Positions 1-7,638 of a stretch of 19,023 bases of DNA are shown here, one piece after another. The notes beneath the pieces are model-generated. The model saw only the letters and a program-made list of their open reading frames with translations, ran no database searches and had not been told where the DNA came from. Source of the stretch: an uncultured Amylibacter sp. (lineage in GTDB: Bacteria > Pseudomonadota > Alphaproteobacteria > Rhodobacterales > Rhodobacteraceae); assembly GCA_938001995.1 (NCBI GenBank), contig CALLAV010000274.1, positions 1 to 19,023 of the forward strand, written 5' to 3'. The position numbers and the translations under genes are program-made. The first letter of the stretch is position 1. Every line of letters starts with the position of its first letter.

Positions 1-453
1 CCGTTCTTTAACTGGAACGTCTGGGGCATCCTGCCCACCACAATCATTGTGCTTGTGGCCATTAACCAGCCCTTCACCCTCTGGATGCTGCACAGCTTCT
101 TCCAGAAAATCCCAAAAGAGCTCGACGAATCCGCAATCGTAGACGGCTGCTCGCGCTTCCAAGCCTTCCGCTATGTGATCATCCCCGTGATGTGGCCGGG
201 CGTCATCACCACAGGCCTGTTCTCATTCCTGCTGGCTTATAACGATTTCGCCGTGGGTGCGATGCTGCTGTCCGAAGACAACCGCACCATGGTCCCTGCG
301 ATCAACGCCTTCATGGGCACGACACAAACCGAAGGTAACGTCATGTTCGCCGTGGCCGCCGTTGTCTCTGCGACCGCACCGCTGTTCGTGCTGGTGATGT
401 TCTTCCAACGCCAGATCGTATCTGGCCTCACCGCAGGCGCGGTGAAAGGGTAA
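1..453 (+). CDS. Carbohydrate ABC transporter permease, MalG/UgpE type (5' end missing)
   Basis: Inner-membrane permease subunit of a sugar-type ABC importer. The frame is open from base 1, so only the last 150 residues are present. The EAA loop that docks on the ATPase is visible as ELDESAIVDGCSRFQAF, followed by membrane segments around GVITTGLFSFLLAYNDF and AVAAVVSATAPLFVLVMFF. The C-terminus QRQIVSGLTAGAVKG is the usual ending of MalG-like permeases. The other transporter genes must lie upstream, outside the window. The substrate cannot be read from this fragment; the family imports sugars, polyols or glycerol-3-phosphate. The next gene on the same strand starts 140 bases later, after a spacer with several hairpins. 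Family assignment is secure, substrate unknown. Confidence 0.93.
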   Translation, partial: PFFNWNVWGILPTTIIVLVAINQPFTLWMLHSFFQKIPKELDESAIVDGCSRFQAFRYVIIPVMWPGVITTGLFSFLLAYNDFAVGAMLLSEDNRTMVPAINAFMGTTQTEGNVMFAVAAVVSATAPLFVLVMFFQRQIVSGLTAGAVKG

Positions 454-469
454 TATGGCTGCCACTGCA

Positions 470-580
470 TTGCGCCGTGTTTACGCAAACTGGTCCGCTC
501 AACGCTGCAAAGCGTTGCGTCCGAAAACGTGGATGGAAGGTGTTTTTTCGTAACGCCTTCCATACCAAATCAATCCACGT
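470..580 (+). other. Hairpin-rich intergenic segment, possible structured RNA
   Basis: Three consecutive inverted repeats fill the spacer between the permease gene and the SnoaL-like gene. TTGCG (470-474) pairs with CGCAA (484-488). AACGCT (501-506) pairs with AGCGTT (511-516) around a GCAA tetraloop. A 12-base arm (533-544) pairs with 552-563, with one U-G wobble, around a 7-base loop. This last stem can be extended by ACGTGG (527-532) pairing with CCACGT (575-580). No T-run follows, so it is not a standard terminator. It may stabilise or differentially process the operon mRNA, or be a repeat-family element; neither can be decided from this window. Confidence 0.45.
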
Positions 581-593
581 ATAAGACTGACCT

Positions 594-1595
594 ATGACCA
601 ACTACCAATCTGAAAAAGCACTCGTACGCGCCTATTACACCGCACTCGATGCAAACGACGCCAACGTCGCCGCTGTGATGGACGAATTCATCTCTGCGGA
701 TTACCTCTGGCGCGGCTTTCATCCGTTCAACGAACTAACCTCTGGCGCAGATGTGGCTGCAAAATTCTGGGTTCCATTGCGCCAATCCCTCTCCCATCTG
801 CAACGCCGCCAAGATGTGTTTATGGCTGGGGCGAACGTGAATGAGGCAGGTGGCACTTGGGTGGTGTCGATGGGGCATCTGATGGGCCTGTTCGACCAAC
901 CATGGCTGGGCATTCGCCCCACGCACAAAATGGTTCTTCTGCGGTATTGCGAGTTTAACCGCGTTGACGACGGCAAAATCACAGAGACCGCGATGTTCTT
1001 CGATATCCCACATCTGATGATCCAAGCGGGGCAAAATCCGTTCCCGCCCCAAACAGCCGCACATAACGTCCAACCTGGCCCTTTGACGCACACAGGTTTG
1101 ATGTTTGACGTTCAAGACCCCAAAGAGGGGATCAAAACAATGGACGCGATTAACGCGATGACCAAAGACATCAAAACCTGGTCTGGTGGCAAATCCGAAC
1201 CGTTAGTGGACGAGCTGCGCCGAACATGGAACGAAGACATGGTCTGGTGGGGACCTGCTGGGATTGGGGCAACCTACACAATCGAACGATACGCCGAACA
1301 ACACTCTGGCCCCTTTCGCGCGGCTTTTGTTGATCGCACATTCAACGGCCATATCTGCAAAGTCGCAGAGGGTGAGTTCGGTGGCTTCTTTGGCTGGCCG
1401 AACCTGACACTGAACACCAAAGGCAACTTTATGGGCATGCCCGCCACGGGCCAATCAGGCGAGATGCGCGTGATCGACATCTATCGACGCGGCGGCGATA
1501 AACTGTCGGAAAACTGGATCTTTATCGATTTGCTACACTTCTGGAAACAGCAAGGTTTAGACGTGTTGGGACGACTGCCAAGCGTTCGGGATTAA
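594..1595 (+). CDS. Two-domain SnoaL/NTF2-like protein (ester-cyclase-like)
   Basis: A 333-residue soluble protein with no signal peptide or membrane segment. It reads as two tandem NTF2-like (SnoaL, COG5485-like) cone-fold domains. The first spans roughly residues 5-140, beginning EKALVRAYYTALDANDA and ending with GKITETAMFFDIPHLMIQAG. The second spans roughly 180-325, with WNEDMVWWGPAGIGATYTIERY and a matching end RGGDKLSENWIFIDLLHFW. The paired phrases 'K(I/L)(T/S)E' followed by a hydrophobic 'FID' strand support an internal duplication. SnoaL relatives include polyketide cyclases and small-molecule isomerases, but many are uncharacterised. Its place on the same strand after a sugar permease gene suggests a role in metabolism of the imported compound. 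Specific activity is unknown. No strong Shine-Dalgarno precedes the ATG. Confidence 0.75.
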   Translation: MTNYQSEKALVRAYYTALDANDANVAAVMDEFISADYLWRGFHPFNELTSGADVAAKFWVPLRQSLSHLQRRQDVFMAGANVNEAGGTWVVSMGHLMGLFDQPWLGIRPTHKMVLLRYCEFNRVDDGKITETAMFFDIPHLMIQAGQNPFPPQTAAHNVQPGPLTHTGLMFDVQDPKEGIKTMDAINAMTKDIKTWSGGKSEPLVDELRRTWNEDMVWWGPAGIGATYTIERYAEQHSGPFRAAFVDRTFNGHICKVAEGEFGGFFGWPNLTLNTKGNFMGMPATGQSGEMRVIDIYRRGGDKLSENWIFIDLLHFWKQQGLDVLGRLPSVRD

Positions 1596-1667
1596 AGCCT
1601 ATCTCATTTAGCTTGCGTCTGATTGGACCCTCATTCACAAACGAATAGTTTAATGTAAGGCTCTTTC

Positions 1668-2537
1668 GTGACGCAAAATCCACGCCTTCCTCTCTGGCTC
1701 GCTTTTGGCTCTGCACTGCTGTGGGGCATCTGGTGGATGCCAGTGCGCGCGCTTGAAGATGCGGGGCTGACGGGCGCGTGGGCAGGAACGGCGATGTTTG
1801 CTGGGGCGATCCCTGCGCTTGTGTTGTTGTTTGTGTTCAGCAAAAGACCGTTGGCGTTCGAACCGCGTGTGATCCTGTCAGGCGCGATGGTCGGGGCGGC
1901 TATGATGCTCTATTCTGTGGCCGTTACCGAAACCACTGTGGTGCGCGCGATTTTGCTGTTTTACTTAGCCCCCGCGTGGGCCATTGCGCTTGAGTGTGTC
2001 TTTCTAGGGCGGACGTTTCGCGTGGTGAATGCCGTCGCCCTTGCGCTTGCCGCATTAGGTATCATGTTGATCTTTCGCGGCGATGTCAGCCTTGCAAATT
2101 GGACCATCGGAGACGTCATGGCACTGTTATCCGGGGTCTGCTGGGCCGTCGGCTCCACCCTCGTGTTTTCAGGCAAGGACGTTGGCGCCCGCACCATTGC
2201 TCTTTTTGGCTGCACGGGTGCATTAACCATAGGCCTGTTGATGCTGCTGTTCACAGGGGCCAGTGTACCCGCCCCCCAAAACACAGCACAAACAGCAGGG
2301 CTTTTGACCTTATCAGGCACGCTTTACATTGCACCAGTTCTGATCGCCACACTGTGGTCCGCGCGCAGGCTCAACCCGACGACGCTCTCATTCTTGCTAA
2401 CCGGGGAAATAATTTCGGGCGTCGCAACAAGCGCGATGTTCTTGAATGAACCATTCGGGTGGCCAGAGACGTTGGGATCTTGCGTCATCATCGGCGCAGC
2501 ACTTGTTGAAATCGTCAGCCCGAAGCAATCTGTTTGA
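1668..2537 (+). CDS. DMT-superfamily transporter (EamA family)
   Basis: A 289-residue integral membrane protein with about ten hydrophobic helices in two five-helix EamA repeats. The N-terminal LWLAFGSALLWGIWWMPVRAL is the typical first helix. The second repeat begins near GDVMALLSGVCWAVGSTLVFSG. The conserved ending ILTGE/LNEPFGWPETLGSCVIIGAALVE pattern (seen here as FLLTGEIISG then FLNEPFGW) is characteristic of the family. Members export or import metabolites such as amino acids or nucleobase derivatives; the substrate cannot be predicted. The start is GTG, chosen because AAGG (1657-1660) sits 7 bases upstream and because the protein then begins just before the first helix. A 30-base gap to the next gene suggests co-transcription. 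Confidence 0.85.
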   Translation: MTQNPRLPLWLAFGSALLWGIWWMPVRALEDAGLTGAWAGTAMFAGAIPALVLLFVFSKRPLAFEPRVILSGAMVGAAMMLYSVAVTETTVVRAILLFYLAPAWAIALECVFLGRTFRVVNAVALALAALGIMLIFRGDVSLANWTIGDVMALLSGVCWAVGSTLVFSGKDVGARTIALFGCTGALTIGLLMLLFTGASVPAPQNTAQTAGLLTLSGTLYIAPVLIATLWSARRLNPTTLSFLLTGEIISGVATSAMFLNEPFGWPETLGSCVIIGAALVEIVSPKQSV

Positions 2538-2567
2538 ACTTTCTAGCGATCAGAAACGTTTAGGATC

Positions 2568-3521
2568 ATGATCACAGGTATTCTTTGGACAATTGGGGCA
2601 GCATTGGCATTCGTTACCTTGCTGCCCTTGCGAAAAACCCATGCTTGGTGGGTGCGGGGTTGCGATTTTCCGCGCCTGCACATTTGGATTGCCGCAGGTG
2701 TGGTGCTTATCTTATCGATCGTCTTGCAGCCGATGGCCGATCTGTTTCTATCCCTCCTGCTGCTCGCGGTTCTTATCTATCAAGGGCTGCAAATTCTCCC
2801 ATATACACCGCTGTTTCCCGCAGAAGTGCGGATGCGATCTGCCAAAGGTCAAATCCCGATCAAGGCCCTAGCTGCGAACGTTCTGAAAGAAAACAAGGAT
2901 CACCAGTCCTTGCAAAAACTTATCAAAGACGAAGCTCCCGACATTCTTTTCCTGATGGAAACAGACCCCGCTTGGATCGAACGGCTACAGCCGATCCTAG
3001 ACGGTTTCAAAACCGTCGAAGCGGTGCCGCGCGATGATCACTACGGGATGGTTTTTGCAACGAACCTAGACGTGAGTGCAATTAATTTTGTCGACCTCGC
3101 CAATGGCGACACCCCGACGGCCTTTGCAACGTTGACAGCGCCAAACGGGGCTAAATTTAACTTTGTAGGCCTGCACCCGCGCCCGCCTTTGCCCGGGGAC
3201 GATACAAACGCACGAGACGCGCAAATTCGCAAATCAGCAACGATTGCACACCACCTGAAACAGCCGATCCTATGCATGGGGGATTTCAACGATGTGGCGT
3301 GGTCCCGCACTATGAAAAGCTTTAAGAAATTTGGCGGGTATCGCGATCCAAGGGTTGGGCGCGGCATGTTCCCCAGCTTTGATGTGAATCATCCCATCAT
3401 GCGCTTTCCTATCGATCAAGTTTATCTGACTGAAGGCATTAACCTTGTGAACTTTAGGCGGGGTCGAGACATCGGTTCGGATCATTTCCCCATGATCGTC
3501 ACAGTATTCTTGGACGATTAG
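2568..3521 (+). CDS. Membrane-anchored endonuclease/exonuclease/phosphatase family protein
   Basis: A 317-residue protein of the DNase I-like metal-dependent phosphoesterase (EEP) fold. The N-terminus carries hydrophobic helices at about residues 4-20, 38-56 and 58-78, so the catalytic domain (from about residue 97) is tethered to the membrane, probably on the periplasmic side. The catalytic set is visible: N104 (AANVL), E131 (LMETD), H203 (GLHPRPP), D239 and N241 (GDFND), D283 (PIDQVY) and D305-H306 (GSDHFP). Relatives cleave nucleic acids, phosphoinositides or other phosphodiesters; the substrate here is unknown. The gene ends TAG inside the stop codon of dnaX on the other strand, a 4-base convergent overlap. 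It likely shares a transcript with the upstream exporter gene. Confidence 0.87.
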   Translation: MITGILWTIGAALAFVTLLPLRKTHAWWVRGCDFPRLHIWIAAGVVLILSIVLQPMADLFLSLLLLAVLIYQGLQILPYTPLFPAEVRMRSAKGQIPIKALAANVLKENKDHQSLQKLIKDEAPDILFLMETDPAWIERLQPILDGFKTVEAVPRDDHYGMVFATNLDVSAINFVDLANGDTPTAFATLTAPNGAKFNFVGLHPRPPLPGDDTNARDAQIRKSATIAHHLKQPILCMGDFNDVAWSRTMKSFKKFGGYRDPRVGRGMFPSFDVNHPIMRFPIDQVYLTEGINLVNFRRGRDIGSDHFPMIVTVFLDD

Positions 3522-5293
3522 TCGTCCTCGAACGGGTCCCAATCATCGTCGAGCATTTGTGCTTCCAGATCGTCTTCTGGATCGGACGTTATTTCCTCAA
3601 GCGATTTGATATCGCGGATTTCTGACCCGGGAAACCGCAGCAATGCTGCTGCCACCAGTGGGTGCTGCATGGCCCGTCCCGCCAGATCGTTGCGGTGCGC
3701 GACCTTTTGTTCGGACACGGTATTACCGCCCCCTTCGGATACCACGGAAACACCCCAGCGCACGCCAGTCCAAGCCTGCAACCGCTGTGCCAAACGCGCT
3801 GCCAGATCCGTCGGCGCATTGTCCGTGGGCTGAAATTCGACCCGTCCGGGTGTGTATTTCGCCAGCCGCAGGTGGTTCTCCACTTCGACCAACAGCTTCA
3901 TGTCGCGCTTGGATCGGATCAGATCAATCACCTGATCAAAGCGCACAAACCGTGCCAGCGCCTGTGCTTCATTCGGTTGGCTAGCCTGAATCTGCCCGCC
4001 CCCTGCGATCATCGCAACAGGGCCGCCGTTCGGCGTGCTGCCAATAGTCCCGCCGTGTTCCACAGTCCCGCCACCTGTCGGCATTGGCGGGCTCGCACCG
4101 CTCCCACCACCATTTGGCGGGGTCATGGGTTGGGATTGCAACTTACGCACCAACTCCTCGGGCGAAGGCAGCTCCGCCACGTGGGTCAGGCGAATGATCG
4201 CCATTTCGGCAGCCATCATCGCGTTTGGCGCGATAGAGACCTCTTCGAGCGCCTTTAACAGCATCTGCCACATCCGTGTCATCGCTCGCATCGGCAGCGC
4301 CTCTGCCGCCGCCAAACCGCGGGTTCGCTCATCAGGTCCCACAGTCGGGTCTTCTGCCGCCTCGGGCGAAATTTTGATGACCGAAACCCAATGCGTCACT
4401 TCCGCCAAATCTCGCAGCACGGCCATAGGGTCCGCACCCTCGGCATATTGCCCTGACAGTTCTTCCAGCGCCCCAGCCGCGTCACCCTTCATGATCAGAT
4501 CAAACAGGTCGAGCACCCGCCCTCGATCCGCTAGACCAAGCATCGCCCGCACCTGATCGACAGTTGTCTCGCCAACCCCATGGGCAATCGCCTGATCGAG
4601 GAGCGACATCGCATCGCGAACTGATCCCTCAGCCGCGCGCGCAATCAAAGCCAGCGCATCGCCAGCCACTTTCGCGCCTTCCAGCCCCGCAATCTTCTCC
4701 AGATGCGCGATCATCACTTCGGGTTCAATCCGTCGCAGGTCAAACCGCTGACAACGGCTGAGAACCGTCACAGGGATCTTTCGAATTTCCGTGGTGGCAA
4801 AAATAAACTTCACATGCTCTGGCGGCTCTTCCAGCGTCTTGAGCAGCGCATTGAACGCGCCCGTCGACAGCATGTGAACCTCATCGATGATATAGATCTT
4901 GAACCGTGCCGAGGCCGCGCGGTAATGCACGCTGTCAATAATCTCGCGGATGTTTGCAACGCCTGTATTGGATGCGGCGTCCATTTCCATCACGTCTACA
5001 TTGCGCCCTTCGGCAATAGACGTACACATGTCGCATACACCACAAGGTTCCGTCGTCGGCCCACCTGTGCCGTCAGGACCTATACAGTTCATACCCTTGG
5101 CAACAATTCGCGCCGTCGTGGTTTTACCCGTCCCGCGTATCCCCGTCAGCACAAACGCATGGGCGATCCGATCCGCTTCAAACGCATTTTTCAGCGTGCG
5201 CACCATGGCGTCTTGGCCGATCAAATCCTCAAACGTGGCGGGGCGATACTTCCGCGCCAAAACCTGATAGCCTGTGTTTGCGTCTTCCGCCAT
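3518..5293 (-). CDS. dnaX: DNA polymerase III subunits gamma/tau
   Basis: Clamp-loader AAA+ ATPase that loads the DNA polymerase III sliding clamp. The 591-residue protein begins YQVLARKYRPATFEDLIGQ, the classic DnaX start. It has Walker A GIRGTGKTT (51-59), a four-cysteine zinc module (C70, C84, C87, C90), Walker B with DEVH (137-140) and the SRC sensor motif (179-181). A Gly/Pro-rich linker (about 395-450) leads to the tau-specific C-terminal part, ending in an acidic tail DDDWDPFEDD. Length fits full tau. I saw no A-rich slippery run near the linker, so a short gamma form by programmed frameshifting is not evident. No ybaB/recR pair follows; the gene runs straight into a convergent neighbour. 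ATG start with a G-rich AGGGCGG element just upstream. Confidence 0.97.
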   Translation of the reverse strand: MAEDANTGYQVLARKYRPATFEDLIGQDAMVRTLKNAFEADRIAHAFVLTGIRGTGKTTTARIVAKGMNCIGPDGTGGPTTEPCGVCDMCTSIAEGRNVDVMEMDAASNTGVANIREIIDSVHYRAASARFKIYIIDEVHMLSTGAFNALLKTLEEPPEHVKFIFATTEIRKIPVTVLSRCQRFDLRRIEPEVMIAHLEKIAGLEGAKVAGDALALIARAAEGSVRDAMSLLDQAIAHGVGETTVDQVRAMLGLADRGRVLDLFDLIMKGDAAGALEELSGQYAEGADPMAVLRDLAEVTHWVSVIKISPEAAEDPTVGPDERTRGLAAAEALPMRAMTRMWQMLLKALEEVSIAPNAMMAAEMAIIRLTHVAELPSPEELVRKLQSQPMTPPNGGGSGASPPMPTGGGTVEHGGTIGSTPNGGPVAMIAGGGQIQASQPNEAQALARFVRFDQVIDLIRSKRDMKLLVEVENHLRLAKYTPGRVEFQPTDNAPTDLAARLAQRLQAWTGVRWGVSVVSEGGGNTVSEQKVAHRNDLAGRAMQHPLVAAALLRFPGSEIRDIKSLEEITSDPEDDLEAQMLDDDWDPFEDD

Positions 5294-5342
5294 TATCCGC
5301 CCTGAACTGATAAGATTCGTATCCCTCTCAGAACCCTATAGC

Positions 5343-5433
5343 GTTTCGAGAAATACTTGAATTACAAAAACCTTGCCACGCTTCGCGTTCTCAGGCTTTT
5401 TGAAATACACGTCTGTCTTTGGTTTCTCGAAAC
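5343..5433. promoter_or_regulatory. Paired GTTTC-N2-GAAA sites in the dnaX/phosphatase divergent region
   Basis: GTTTCGAGAAAT lies at 5343-5354 and GTTTCTCGAAAC at 5422-5433. Each is a short palindrome with 5-base (or 4-base) arms around a 2-base centre, and the two are inverted copies of each other over 11 bases, 79 bases apart. They sit between two divergently transcribed genes, one near each start. On the minus strand, a TATAGG element that could be a dnaX -10 lies immediately next to the first site. The arrangement suggests a binding site for a dimeric regulator, but the protein is not identified and no firm -35 was found for either gene. Confidence 0.35.
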
Positions 5434-5443
5434 ACTACATATC

Positions 5444-5926
5444 ATGTCCAACTTCGCCATATACCCCGTCCCTCTTTCACGCGGCACACTCGCGATTTCC
5501 CCCATGCCAGGGCGCGGCGGGCAGTTCGATGCCGACCTCACAACGCTCCTGAAATGGTCCCCCGATCTCGTCCTCACCATGACCACTGCCGCCGAACTCG
5601 CCCACAAAAACGCTACAGACTTGTCCATCCGCCTGGCCGAGGCTGGCACAGATTGGCTCCACCTCCCCATAGAAGATTTCGGTGCGCCCAACGGTGAAAC
5701 CGCAGAATTCTGGCCTGAAGCCGCCAAACGCGCCCATGAAATCCTCGATCAAGGCGGCAAAGTCCTCGCCCACTGCATGGGCGGCCAAGGCCGATCCGGC
5801 ATGGCAATCCTACGCCTGATGGTTGAGCGCGGCATCCCCCCCAAAACCGCCCTCACCCAAATCCGCGCCGTCCGCCCCGGTGCGGTCGAAACTGACGCCC
5901 AATACGCTTGGGCTTCGCAAATCTAG
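5444..5926 (+). CDS. Dual-specificity/tyrosine phosphatase family protein
   Basis: A 160-residue cysteine-dependent phosphatase. The P-loop HCMGGQGRSG (110-119) supplies the nucleophile C111 and the phosphate-binding R117 of the C-x5-R signature. D78 in LPIEDFGAPN is placed like the general acid of the family. Such proteins dephosphorylate phospho-Tyr/Ser or other phosphomonoesters in the cytoplasm; the substrate here is unknown. The ATG at 5444 is chosen because homology-like sequence begins there (MSNFAIYPVPLSRG). An in-frame TTG at 5357 would add 29 residues that look like translated promoter DNA. No clear Shine-Dalgarno precedes the ATG. The gene is divergent from dnaX and its codons strongly prefer C at the third position, like the nitroreductase gene that follows. 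Confidence 0.85.
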   Translation: MSNFAIYPVPLSRGTLAISPMPGRGGQFDADLTTLLKWSPDLVLTMTTAAELAHKNATDLSIRLAEAGTDWLHLPIEDFGAPNGETAEFWPEAAKRAHEILDQGGKVLAHCMGGQGRSGMAILRLMVERGIPPKTALTQIRAVRPGAVETDAQYAWASQI

Positions 5927-5969
5927 CACACCCCATCGCTTCAATGTTCTCCGAATACCTAGAGCATAC

Positions 5970-6021
5970 TTGACTAGTGCGATATCGCATCATATTTAAT
6001 ACGATATCGCACTAATAGGAG
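5970..6021 (+). promoter_or_regulatory. Sigma70 promoter with twin palindromic operators and RBS
   Basis: The -35 TTGACT (5970-5975) and -10 TATTTA (5993-5998) are separated by 17 bases. The perfect palindrome TGCGATATCGCA (5978-5989) fills the spacer. A second copy with one change, TACGATATCGCA (6000-6011), lies just past the -10, exactly 22 bases from the first, about two helical turns. Together they also form a larger inverted repeat with 13-base arms (5975-5987 and 6002-6014). The ribosome site AGGAG (6017-6021) is 9 bases before the ATG. A protein on these sites would block RNA polymerase; the MarR protein encoded in the same operon is the obvious candidate, by inference. Confidence 0.85.
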
Positions 6022-6030
6022 ATTCGCAAA

Positions 6031-7146
6031 ATGACCACGCCCAAACCATCCCGCCGCAAATTCCTCAAAATCCTCGGCGGTGGCACGATCCTCGCCGCTG
6101 CTGGGGCCACAACCTTTGCCATGACACGCACGCCGCACAAGGCGCTCGCCCCATGGGGCGCTGCCACCAACTATACCGAACCCCGCCGCCGCGCGCTGGC
6201 CCATGCCCTGCTCGCACCAAACCCACACAACCTGCAACCGTGGCTGATCGAGCTCAAAGGCGACGACACCGTCATAATTCACCGAGACGACAGCCGCGAA
6301 CTCCCGATGACCGACCCCTTCAACCGCCAAATCTTCATCGGCCTTGGGTGCTTCCTCGAACAACTCGTCATCGCGGCCAGCGCGGATGGCTACACCGTAA
6401 ACCTTACGCCCCTACCAGACGGCGACGACGGCCCCATCGCCCACGCCACCTTCACCAAAGGCGGCAGCGCTGATCCCCTATCCGCGCAAATCCTCAACCG
6501 CCACTGCGACAAAGGCATCTACACGGGCGCGCCGGTCCCGCCAGATGCCGTCGCTGCCCTAAAACCCTACGCCACAGTCATCACCGACACAGATCAAGTC
6601 GCCCAAATCCGCAAAATCGGGAATGAAGCTCTGCGCATCGAACTCCTCACCCCGCGCACGCTCAAGGAATCCGTTGATGTCATGCGCATCGGCAAACGCG
6701 AAATCAACGCCAATCCAGACGGGATCGAACTCCAAGGGGCCCTTTTCGATCTTGGCAAACTCTCTGGCTACATCACCCAAGACCTACTGCTCGACACCTC
6801 CCACCCCAGTTTCCAGGGTGTGCTGCAAGAGTACGACGATGCCTTCGCCTCCACCCCCGCCTTTGTGCACCTCAACACAGACACAAACACGCGGCTGGAT
6901 CAGATCGAAACGGGCCGCAAATGGCTGCGCATGCACCTCAAAATCACCGAACTCGGCCTCGGCCTGCAACCTGTCAGCCAAGCATTGCAGGAATACCCCG
7001 AAATGGCGGATCATTATAAAACCATCCACCAGATGCTTGCGAGCGAGGGGCAAACCGTGCAAATGCTGGGGCGTCTGGGATACGGCACCTCTGCCATCCC
7101 AACTCCCCGTTGGCCGCTGGAAGCGAAAATGCTGAATGAAACCTGA
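6031..7146 (+). CDS. Tat-exported Acg-like nitroreductase family protein
   Basis: A 371-residue protein with a twin-arginine signal: SRRKFLK at residues 7-13, then the hydrophobic stretch ILGGGTILAAAGATTFA. The mature part resembles the Acg/nitroreductase family of FMN-binding oxidoreductases: LLAPNPHNLQPW near residue 65 matches the flavin-binding start, and FIGLGCFLEQLVIAA follows. A C-terminal SEGQTVQMLGRLGYG resembles the family's ending. Tat export suggests that the protein folds with its cofactor in the cytoplasm and works in the periplasm. Acg of Mycobacterium is catalytically unusual, so reduction of nitro compounds should not be assumed. It is the first gene of a unit with a MarR regulator whose ATG lies inside its 3' end (11-base overlap), behind a tightly operated promoter. 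Substrate unknown. Confidence 0.82.
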   Translation: MTTPKPSRRKFLKILGGGTILAAAGATTFAMTRTPHKALAPWGAATNYTEPRRRALAHALLAPNPHNLQPWLIELKGDDTVIIHRDDSRELPMTDPFNRQIFIGLGCFLEQLVIAASADGYTVNLTPLPDGDDGPIAHATFTKGGSADPLSAQILNRHCDKGIYTGAPVPPDAVAALKPYATVITDTDQVAQIRKIGNEALRIELLTPRTLKESVDVMRIGKREINANPDGIELQGALFDLGKLSGYITQDLLLDTSHPSFQGVLQEYDDAFASTPAFVHLNTDTNTRLDQIETGRKWLRMHLKITELGLGLQPVSQALQEYPEMADHYKTIHQMLASEGQTVQMLGRLGYGTSAIPTPRWPLEAKMLNET

Positions 7147-7609
7147 AGAGACAAAAGCAAAGCTGACGCCCGAGCAGGGCCAAGCCATGTTTCAATTCTT
7201 CACCGAGGTGGGGATTATCCAGCAGCTATCCTCCAAGCTGTTGGAATCCCATCTCCCCCATAATCTGACCGCCACTCATTTTGGTATTTTAAGCCATTTG
7301 TCACGCCGTCCCGAAGGCGAAACACCCCTGCAACTGGCGAACGCATTTCAGCAACCTAAGACGACAATGACGCATATGTTGAAAGTTTTGGAAAAACATC
7401 GCCTTGTCACCATTGGTCCGAACCCAAACGACGGTCGTTCCAAAACTGTTGCGGCAACCGAGGCCGCTGGCGCATTGCTGATGCAGGCACGCATGGCGAT
7501 GGCCCCTGATATGGCGCGATTTTTGTCGCAAATTGATCCTGACGTGCTTTCAGAAATCACGCCGCACCTCACGAAAATCCGCGAGGTTATGGACCGCGCC
7601 CGCGATTGA
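7136..7609 (+). CDS. MarR family transcriptional regulator
   Basis: A 157-residue winged-helix DNA-binding protein. The MarR pattern is clear: a helical dimerisation start (AMFQFFTEVGIIQQLSSKLLE), the helix-turn-helix FGILSHLSRRPEGETPLQLANAFQ with recognition helix PKTTMTHMLKVLEKHRLV, and the wing TIGPNPNDGRSKTVAATEAAG with the D-x-R motif of the family. The C-terminal helix carries LTKIREVMDRARD. MarR dimers usually bind palindromes that overlap promoters and are released by small phenolic or oxidised ligands. The two 12-base palindromes upstream of the operon are the likely target, giving autoregulation together with the nitroreductase gene. The ATG overlaps the preceding gene by 11 bases, indicating translational coupling. 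The gene is followed by ffs on the other strand. Confidence 0.9.
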   Translation: MKPEETKAKLTPEQGQAMFQFFTEVGIIQQLSSKLLESHLPHNLTATHFGILSHLSRRPEGETPLQLANAFQQPKTTMTHMLKVLEKHRLVTIGPNPNDGRSKTVAATEAAGALLMQARMAMAPDMARFLSQIDPDVLSEITPHLTKIREVMDRARD

Positions 7610-7638
7610 CGCATGAGTTTCGCTAAAACTTGGGAAAA

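Noticed and set aside
455..553. A 32-codon ATG frame starting one base after the permease stop codon
   Set aside because: Its ribosome site is too close, it runs through the three hairpins, and its composition (many Arg, Lys, Trp) resembles no small protein I know. More likely chance within a structured spacer.
533..563. The 12-base stem as a rho-independent terminator of the sugar transport operon
   Set aside because: No T-run follows on either strand and the stem is not GC-rich at its base.
3518..5293. Programmed frameshift in dnaX producing a short gamma subunit
   Set aside because: I looked for an A-rich slippery run around the Gly/Pro linker and saw none; the frame simply continues to a full-length tau.
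5357..5443. N-terminal extension of the phosphatase from a TTG codon
   Set aside because: The added 29 residues overlap the palindromic sites of the divergent region and do not match the fold; the protein is complete from the ATG at 5444.
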